In this document: positions 56,770 through 64,000 of the stretch, piece after piece | Numbering within the stretch: the first letter of the stretch is position 1 | Layout: every line of letters starts with the position of its first letter | Assembly: GCA_021234155.1 (NCBI GenBank) | Contig: JAJEKV010000065.1 | Coordinates: 5,846,807 to 5,910,806 of the forward strand | From: Isoetes taiwanensis | Lineage: Eukaryota; Streptophyta; Lycopodiopsida; Isoetales; Isoetaceae | Reading direction: 5' to 3' | DNA length: 64,000 bases | Made by a program: the position numbers and the translations under genes | Notes under the pieces: model-generated | The model's input: only the letters and a program-made list of their open reading frames with translations | Database searches by the model: none | What the model was told of the DNA's origin: nothing

Positions 56770-58370
56770 CGCCCAAGTCATACCCCAAGTCATGGCCACA
56801 GACACAGTCCCGTGTGTGGACCCACACTTGGTTGGTGAGCTACCTCAGACCACACCAACCCATCCTGGGAAGGCCCAAACACACCAACCACCGGTTGACC
56901 CCACGCAGGCAGAGCCCTCTGGGGAAGACCATGAAGCGGGGCCACCAAGGAAGAGGCCTCGGGCAGAGGGAGAGACGTCTTCCATGAAGAGGGAGGCCCG
57001 AGCCAAGGCCCAGTCGACCCGGCAAAGGGCCACATAGGCAATCCGCCCGGTCGAACCTTGGAGTCGCATCGAGGCGCAGGGTTGAGGCCATCAGTGCACG
57101 CCTTTGCAAAAGCTCCCGGCAGAGGTGGAGAACATAACATCTCGGATGTTAGCAGTGCTTGGTGCGAAAACGAATGTTAATCACGTAATTGGAGGATCGC
57201 GATTGACAAAGTGATGATAGCATCCACTTGCTACAATTTGACAGACAAAGAATACCGCCAGGAGCTTGCGGATATGAGGGGGCGGTAGACACCGTGTTGG
57301 TAGCTATGGAAGCCGGACGCCATGACAGAACCGGTAGAGCAGGAGACACTCGTAACCCTGTCTCGGATCCAGGCCGAGGTTGAGGAGGCTAAGGCCACGG
57401 CCCGAGGAGCACAGGCCGCCCTCCTGTCAGAGGTTGCGGAGGCCGCCACTGTGAGACAAGGATTCCAGGCTGCTTTGGAAGCTAGCCAGGCAGAACTGAG
57501 CGCTCTTCGGAGTAAGGATTTAGCACGAGATCGGGAGCTACAGAGGCCGGGCGCCGCTGCCCGCCAAGGCAAGGGCCTCCATGCCGGTGGCACATGAGCA
57601 ACTCCGCCATTGCACGCGGGAGATGGCAAGACATGACAACGCCCGCAAAGAGCCGAGCTCCGGACTCTCGAGAACGTAAAACCACAAAGAAAGAACACAC
57701 CAACCCCGCGAACCCACCAACCTACAGGACGTCAACCTGGAACACATGCTGCGGACACATCAGATCACGCCGGGCCGCCACCACCCCGGCGCCGGCCACA
57801 GCCTATGCCTCACCCACCTCAACCAACACCTGGTGCGGCCCCCGCCGAACTTCAGGAACAGAGACGCAGGAGCCGCAATGTGGTAGTGCGAGGCCTGACG
57901 GAGGAGTCGGGAGAACATCTCACTTCCGACTACGCATTACCTGAATCTTGGACCCGGATGATGTTCCCAAAGACTGCGGACCATTGGAAAGGCGAGTCGC
58001 CATGGAATTCACCGATGGGAGCCCCGGGGTGGTCATCTTCACGCTTGAGAGCGTGCAGGCGGGTGGCCATCTGCGTCGGGGCCGAAGTTGAAGGGGACGG
58101 CTCAGATGCTGACCGGGACTTGACCCCAAAGACAAAGAAGAGATCCGGCGCGAGCTGGCTAAAGTCGTGGGCCGCCGCAGACATGGAGGGGCAGCGGGGC
58201 TGGTCCGGGGAAGGATGCGCGAATTCAGGCAGCCAAACAGGGATGCAGGCACTCCGGCCCCTCGAGTCCCCTCTGAGGGGGCCCCAGCGGCACAGGCATC
58301 CACATCTTCCGCTCCCCCTGGGACCACCACTACCACCGGACCTGAAGTGGCGATGCATTCCACTAAATAG
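56770..58370 (+). pseudogene. LINE ORF1-like region
   Basis: Frame-broken coding DNA. First comes a Pro-rich leader (about 56770-57037, ending in basic PPRKRPRAEGE). Next is an Ala/Glu coiled coil at 57322-57540 (LSRIQAEVEEAKATARGAQA, EASQAELSALRSK). Then a Pro-rich linker is followed by RRRSRNVVVRGLTEE (about 57865-57910), resembling the start of an L1 ORF1 RRM-like domain. Last are KEEIRRELAK-type and GLVRGRMREFRQPNRDAG segments (about 58140-58240). Coiled coil plus RRM-like order is that of L1-type ORF1 RNA-binding proteins. At least three frame changes occur. Confidence 0.6.
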
Positions 58371-58389
58371 GGATCGTGCCTCTCGCCAA

Positions 58390-61300
58390 ACGTCCTGAAT
58401 TGCCGGTGGCTTTCCATGGCGAGAAGGGGCGATCTCAATTCCGCCGCCATGGACATGGACCTTATCTTCCTCATGGAAACATGGGAACATCTTTGGTCAC
58501 AGCTACCCGATTTGCCCGAGGATACCCGGCCTACTCGCGTCTTCAATGAGTGCACCGGAAACGAGGACACGGAGGAATTGTGTTATTACCCGGGCGACCT
58601 TGGCCCAATCGGTCTCCACCGTGTAAAGGCGACGGGCACAACAGATACACGTGGGTGCGAAAAGAAACGGCGATGGCGGCCCTCTCTTTGTGGCGGCTTG
58701 CTACTTCCCACATGTTGAGAGCAACTTTTACCACACGCGACTTGGATGTGGACGGGCGGAGCCCTATGTCGATCTATATGATGACATACGCCAGAAGATG
58801 CACAATTGGGCAAGGTCATGTTGCTTGGAGATTTCAATGCGCGCCGCGGCGAAGCGGATCCCAAAATTCGCGACCTCTAGCCGAGGATGTATTGCAAATG
58901 GACCCCGCAGAGATGGTTTTGGCCAAGGCGTCCGATGATGGCACACCTGACCGCGGTATGGCCGGCCGGCCTTTGTTCGGGCAAGATCTTTGACCTCGCC
59001 ATTTGCAATGGGCTGGCACGCGGTGGCCGCCCCTCCACCGCTTCACTTGTAGACAGAGAACCGTGGGGGCGGCACCGTGTGGTGGATTACGTGCTAGCGC
59101 ACGAGCAATGCCTACACTTGATCACTGCTTCAGGGTCGGACAGTGGCCGGGGCGAGGAAGTAGACTCACCATCAGCCCCCGTTTTGCAGATAGATTGGCA
59201 GCCAACCGAGCACCCATTGCCCCAACACCCCATGTACCACGGTTGCGTCTGGACTATGATCATGCGGCGGTCTATGCGAGGATGCTTGAGCATGAGCTGC
59301 GGAGTGTCTTAACTCCCCACACTTCAACAAAGACGCCCAAATGAACCAGGCTCTTCGAGGGTAGGGGACAGATGCTTTGGGAGAGACCGCCTCGACGATC
59401 CACGGGGGGCTGCAACCACCTTCCCCGCAATCATCGGTTCGATGACGTAATGTCGAGTTGAAACGATGGCTCCGCCAAGTCTTTGGACCCCACCATTCGC
59501 CCGCAGTCCGTCCGTCAATACCGCTCCTTCCTCAAGACCAAGAAAGCCCGTACCTTGGAACTCCCGGAAACAGATGTTTGGTCTTCTAGACCGCCACCCT
59601 AGGGCCTTCGAGAAAGGTCTTGAGTAAGCCCGCCTGACCCACGGAAATATTACCCCCGAACAATGGGTGAGATACTTGCAACAATTTATGATGACCCAAT
59701 GGGGAAGCCGCACCAAGCATCCTCCGCCGAGGCCTAGCACCGGTCATTACCGAAGGGATGTCATAATGGGCCGCAACGCCACTAACGGAAGGCGCCAGAT
59801 TTGGATGGTATGCGTGCGTAGCTTCTCAAGTGGGCGGGCCCCCAATGGTGCCGGGTTCTCACAAGACTCTTCAACGGGGCATTGCAAGAAGGCTTCCCCA
59901 AGACCGACTACCAAAGAGTTGTGCCCATATACAAAGCAGGGGGACCCCCACGACCCACCAACCATCGTACCATTATGGTCGGGCTCTGCCTTTGCCAAGT
60001 TGCTTGCCGGATTCTTGAGCGGGCGATTGACACTTTGGGCGAGGATGGAGAAGTGCGGGCTCAAGACGCAGCAAAGCTTCCGCCCCGGCATTCTACTATT
60101 GACCATATCTTCACTCTGCGAACACTCATAGAGGATAGCCGAATCGACGCCGAATCCGACATCGTTGTTTTGTGGATTTCGCAAGGCTTTTGACACGCTG
60201 CCTCGGGATAAGTTGTGGGACATTGAGACAGCTAGGGACCCCGTCGACTTGCGTAATCGCTATATACGACTATCTGAGGCTTGCTCCGTGCGTCTCACAC
60301 CGTCGAAGGAGCCCGTTGTTAGTAGCATTGGGTGCGCCAGGCTGCCCTCTATCCCCGACGCTCTTCGGCTTGTACATTGACCAGCTAGAAGAATGGCTAG
60401 GCCGAGCACGGGAGGCGCCGATTGATGCACCACATAATCCGCAACTCATATATGCTGATGATGTTGGCCTGCTCGCATATACCCCAGAGGACATGCAACG
60501 CCACCTGGATGCTTTGGACACTTTCTGCCAATTCACTGACATGAGAGTTAACTTGGCCAAGACAAGGGTGCTGCTAGTCCCATCATCTCGGCACCCACGT
60601 CTTCCCTCATTCACTTACCAGAGGCAGGTAGTGGAGGTGGCTCACGATTTATAAGTATTTGGGCATTGAGTTTTCTACTACCACACCTTTGGGATGCATC
60701 CATCGTTACGGGTCACTGCAGTCGAAAGCCCCAGTGATGCAATGCAAAACAACAGATCCTGAGGCGAGTCAGATGCATGGGGTCACCAGGCACACTTGTT
60801 CGGGCCTTGGTTGAACCGGGTCCTCCTCTATGGGGGCGTATGGGGGGCGGTGATATCCCTCACCACTTGGAACGATCTAGAGCAGGTACGTAAAGCTTTC
60901 TTGGCCCGCAATCGGGAGTGAAATCCACGGTCCCATATCGGATCTTGCTCCAAGAGATGTGCTTCCTTCCATTCTGAGAGGGTCGCTACTGAACGTCACA
61001 TTATTTACTTCCGGAAGGTGGTGGCTATGGATGAAGCCCTGCCCCAACCTTGCTTTGGCGGTGGCGATGGGCCCCAGGCGACTCAAAGCCCTTTGGAAAG
61101 ACAAGCAAGCCCGGTGGTTCTCACTATGGAATGTGCAGCACCACGATGTGGACCATTACTGCATACACCGGAAGGAACGCTGCCTTGAAGCGGTACTTGG
61201 ATGCTTGCTTCATGGCCAAGCTTTGGGATCTGAGGCCCCGCTCACATGTCAAGGTGGCAAATTATCGACAAAGGGTTAATCCCATGCTCACGAGGGGCCC

Positions 61301-61680
61301 ACACCACTACCTGCGCACCCATCTACCCATGAAAAGCGCAGGGTGATTGCTTCCATTCGCATTGGTGCACACCACCTACGCATTGAGACAGGGGAGATGG
61401 ATTCGGGAGCCGCGTGAGGACCAGTCCGCCGATCTTTGTCCAACGGGGTGCCATTGAGGATGAAAGTCACGCCCTCCGTGCTTGTCCGGCCCGTGCGAGC
61501 ATATCCGGGCTCCCAGTATGCTCTGGTTAGTTGTGCCCCATCAGGCCTTGCATGAGCTAACGAGCACACGGCCTCAGTAGGCTTGTTGGGATCATACCTC
61601 CGGGAGGTAATGGATACGCGGACTTCGCTTATGCCCCCACGTCCGGCATTAACCTCAAATTGCATTTGTGATTATGTATA
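58390..61680 (+). pseudogene. LINE ORF2 (endonuclease-reverse transcriptase), frameshifted
   Basis: Endonuclease: DMDLIFLMETWEH (about 58455), then RCNARRGE-like DFNAR remains near 58830-58850 in shifted frames, then VDYVLAHEQ (about 59085), which fits the SD(H)YVL motif. RT: RKAFDTLPRDKLWD (about 60180-60220) is the first catalytic-Asp motif (FRKAFDTL), GAPGCPLSPTLFGLYIDQLE (about 60330-60390) is the QG.PLSP-type block, and LIYADDVGLLAY (about 60445-60480) the catalytic YADD, followed by VNLAKTRVLL. The C-terminal region has HHLRIETGRW and a degraded knuckle. At least six frameshifts make it inactive. Confidence 0.88.
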
Positions 61681-62140
61681 TAACTGTGCAGTATGTCGGC
61701 ATCCTTATTGCTACTAAGGTTTTTCCCCCGAAAACCCTTCGGGGCGGGGGTTTTTTAATCCTGGTAGTAATACGCCTGCTGCTCTCTCTCTTTGTACTTG
61801 GGTCCCATAGGCCAGTTGGTCTCCGTGGACGATAAAATCATATTCTATTCTATTCTATTCTATTCTTCATCCATGCATTTGCTTAGTTATTTTTTTCTGC
61901 AAAATAATAGATTGCAAGACAAATCATAATCTTGCGTGTGGCCCTTCCATAAAAGCCTAGAAAACTATCTCGATTTAGCGTTATTAGTTTCATACGATGT
62001 ATGGAGCCGTCACATATTTTATCCTCTTATAACTCTGCCGTAGTTCAAGATTTTGGTGAGGAAACAACTCCACACATCCCTCAACCTCGCAAGTGGCACT
62101 AATCCATAAGTAGTTAGAGATAAAGCATGCAAGATATACA

Positions 62141-62310
62141 GAATTGAATGGAATGAATTTTCTTGTGCACGGAGATCATTGAATGGAATGAATTTTATCG
62201 TCCAAGTAGACCAATTGGTCTATGGGACCCAATAAAAAAGCATAGTAAACTTATTACTATTCGGATTAAAAACCCCCGCCCCGAAGGGTATTCGAGGGAA
62301 AAACCACGGC
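62141..62310 (-). mobile_element. Antisense LINE 3' end with variant (GAATG)n tail and UTR hairpin
   Basis: GAATTGAATGGAATGAATTT appears twice in variant form (62141 and 62181). It is followed by TTATCGTCCAAGTAGACCAA and TTGGTCTATGGGACCCAATA, and then by the inverted hairpin (AAAAACCCCCGCCCCGAAGG then TTCGAGGGAAAAACC, to 62304). This is the reverse complement of the 3' UTR of the long LINE, with a changed tail repeat. Confidence 0.85.
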
Positions 62311-62870
62311 ATAAAAGTCATCATGTATAATCATCCCTCCCTCTCCCTCCCTCCGAAGTAGGACAATTAAAACATTTACACTACCATGCTCTCGTCATTA
62401 TTTTCCTACCATATCAAATTTGTCCCTTTGGGTATTACTACCTATTAAAAGCAAAAAAACATATGGAGTACTTTGGTATTTCTTAATTTCTTTCATGTGA
62501 ATAAGATTATTTTTTAATAGCCAACATTTTTGCTGAATGTTTTGAAAATCTTGTTATTAATATAAATTGAATATTCAGTTTGAAGTAATGAAATTTCAAG
62601 AGCATTATCACAAAATTGCTCCAAATTATTCATGGCAATCTTTTGGAGCTTCTCAATGGATACAAAATTAAAAAAAAAAAAAACTCGCTACTTGTGGAGC
62701 AATAACTGGGGAAGGGAACATTTCTTTAAATCCAGCTATTTTCTTGTAGCTCCCATGTTTCCATTCTCAAAGGCGCATATATCACTTCTTTCCTCTTTTG
62801 CTTGTGGAATTTCAATCTTTATAGGATAAGCCTTTGGAGCAAATTTCCTATCAAAGATGCCCGACACAAA
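62311..62870. other. Intergenic DNA, 3' flank of the SWEET gene
   Basis: AT-rich with a CCCTCCCT-rich run (about 62336-62353). No gene or repeat is supported. Confidence 0.4.
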
Positions 62871-62871
62871 G

Positions 62872-64000
62872 TCACGCCTCTGCATCTTTAATCAATGTAG
62901 ATTGCTTCTGATATATGGCATACGTAAATAGCTGCATCATTCCAAGCAGCAGCCCAATTGCATTTGGAATCTGCCAACAAGCAAACAATAAACTCATTTT
63001 CCATCACCAAAAGTAAAAGACAAGAAAGAACTATTCACTAATAGATGGATAGATACAGTTTTTAATGTCCACAATAGAACCTTACCATGATGAAGACGTC
63101 TTTTGTCACAAGTGCATAAAAGAGCCACACTAGGCTGTTAAGAAACACAAAGAGGGACAAGAGAAAAGGCATGTAATCCACGCTTTTAGTTTGAATAACC
63201 AATTTCTACAAGCACAAACAAAAAGATTAGAAACAACATAGTTCTAACAAAACACTAGATAAAATGACTAATTGGGGATAAATTACCATAATAATGAGGG
63301 AGCTGCATTCATGGCAACATTAAGTGCAGCACAAATGATGCCAACAATAAGCTCTCTTTTGTGATGATCCTTGGTACCACCAATCACACCACCACCGTTA
63401 TGGCTCTCGATCGAAAGGCCAACCACAAAGAGACCTCTAAACACTTAAAACCGTAATTCAAAAAGGAAGGAAAGAGAAGACATTGTATTATTACTAGCAC
63501 TAGCATATAGCAGAAATTTTGAGAAACAAGGATACCCTAAAGAAGAGAATCGAGAGAGGAAGAAAAACATACCACTGCCTCTTGCATTTGCAAAGAGCAA
63601 ATAAAGTGTAATGTAGAGCGGTTGAATGGCGGTTCCAAAGCCATTGATGGTGACAACAAGCAAGCTATGGCCTTTCACAAATGGAAGACCATATAAAACC
63701 CAAAAGGAGACAATTTGCAAGGGTGCAAACATATGGCATGTAAGAGAACCGCTCAAGAGACCTCCTTTTACAAATCTGAACAAATGTCTTTCTCGCAAAA
63801 ACACCAACTAACTTACATGAAATTGGCTAAAGAAACTAAAACATTGCAAAGTTTTGAACTACTAGGCAAATCAAAACGCTGCTGCAAAAAAAAAAATGGA
63901 AAAGATGACATAGATTTGAAAAAGTTTTAGCCGCTTCACTGGGGGGACGAAAAACAAAAGCACCGGCCAAGCATTGCCCACGCTTCCCAAAGACGTTCTT
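62872..64000 (-). pseudogene. SWEET-family sugar transporter, partial, with two small frame breaks
   Basis: Minus-strand exons from the window edge inward are as follows. About 63995-63930 encodes LGSVGNAWPVLLFFVPPV (TM1, first MtN3 repeat). About 63729-63573 encodes SFWVLYGLPFVKGHSLLVVT then INGFGTAIQPLYITLYLLF. About 63440-63287 encodes RELIVGIICAALNVAMNAAP. 63205-63088 encodes KLVIQTKSVDYMPFLLSLFV. 62970-62872 encodes IPNAIGLLLGMMQLFTYAIY and then a stop. These are hallmark SWEET segments (LP.VxxxSxxVxTINGxG, KSVxYMPF.LSL, IPN..G). SWEETs are plasma-membrane or tonoplast sugar uniporters with seven TM helices. Frame continuity needs one extra base at about 63300 (CCCTC) and two near 63120 (CTCTTATG), both homopolymer contexts. 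So it is either a real gene with sequence errors or a recent pseudogene. At least one exon near the 5' end lies outside the window. Confidence 0.85.

Larger units (their letters stand above)
56760..61865 (+). mobile_element. Near full-length, decayed LINE of the (TATTC)n family
   Basis: The element reads in order as follows. An ORF1-like region (56770-58370). APE endonuclease pieces (from about 58390: DLIFLMETW, LFVAACYFPHVESNFYHTR, DYVLAHEQCLHLIT). RT (about 59700-60650, with FRKAFDTLPRDKLWD and IYADDVGLLAY). A post-RT VLLYGG.WG region (about 60825). A C-terminal knuckle region with HLRIETGRW (about 61370). The 3' UTR has a hairpin (GGTTTTTCCCCCGAAAACCC then TTCGGGGCGGGGG, 61717-61752), a terminal box TTGGTCTCCGTGGACGATAA (61817-61836) and a (TATTC)n tail to 61865. 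Many frameshifts are present. The region is markedly GC-richer than the rest of the window. Confidence 0.9.

Noticed and set aside
56790-57140. Minus-strand frames opposite the LINE ORF1 leader
   Set aside because: Shadows of GC-rich LINE coding DNA.
57920-58570. 216-codon minus-strand frame
   Set aside because: Antisense to LINE ORF1/ORF2; the length reflects high GC content and few stops.

Overview
This window looks like nuclear DNA of a land plant. It is AT-rich, has intron-split genes with GT-AG junctions, and carries plant families: a DUF1218 wall-associated membrane protein, a SWEET sugar transporter, ETO1-like, Pescadillo, ALG13 and PPR fragments. It is dominated by decayed retroelements (several non-LTR families, Ty3/gypsy, and a DIRS-type element with YMDD). 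A DIRS-type fragment and a non-polyA LINE with a pentanucleotide tail are unusual for a flowering plant, so a fern or other seed-free plant is plausible. That is inference; I cannot name the species.

Layout. 1-0.73 kb: 3' part of an unrecognised acidic-tailed gene. 1-10 kb: transposon graveyard with a 291-bp terminal-inverted-repeat element, LINE pieces in both orientations, a gypsy RT piece and a DIRS RT/RNase H piece. 10.56-27.18 kb: three head-to-tail copies of a ~5.54-kb unit, each with a ~430-bp foldback element and an internal ~1.1-kb-spaced duplication. 27.2-30.4 kb: minus-strand exon-like pieces of an unidentified gene and an ETO1-like pseudogene. 32.9-33.9 kb: an apparently intact three-exon DUF1218 gene, the best gene of the window. 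35.3-35.8 kb: ALG13-like exons with a one-base break. 37.67-39.13 kb: a 5'-truncated polyA LINE with a 14-bp target-site duplication beside gypsy integrase remains. 44-49.5 kb: an unidentified exon set, a PPR fragment, and Pescadillo exons running into an SF1-helicase-like fragment. 50-62.3 kb: LINEs, including a nearly full-length decayed copy with 180-bp tandem monomers upstream, plus short-period repeats. 62.87-64 kb: SWEET exons on the minus strand, cut by the window end.

The genes do not form a pathway or operon; they are isolated loci between repeats. The two most notable signals are these. (1) The three 5.54-kb copies differ mainly at CAG/CTG-like triplets, which alternate among CAG, CGT, CGA and CTG. 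This looks like a base-calling artefact at methylated CHG sites or a CHG-targeted mutation process, not ordinary divergence. (2) One LINE family has left many copies that share a 3'-UTR hairpin, a conserved terminal box and a (TATTC)n tail. I found no clear novel defence, toxin or biosynthetic system.
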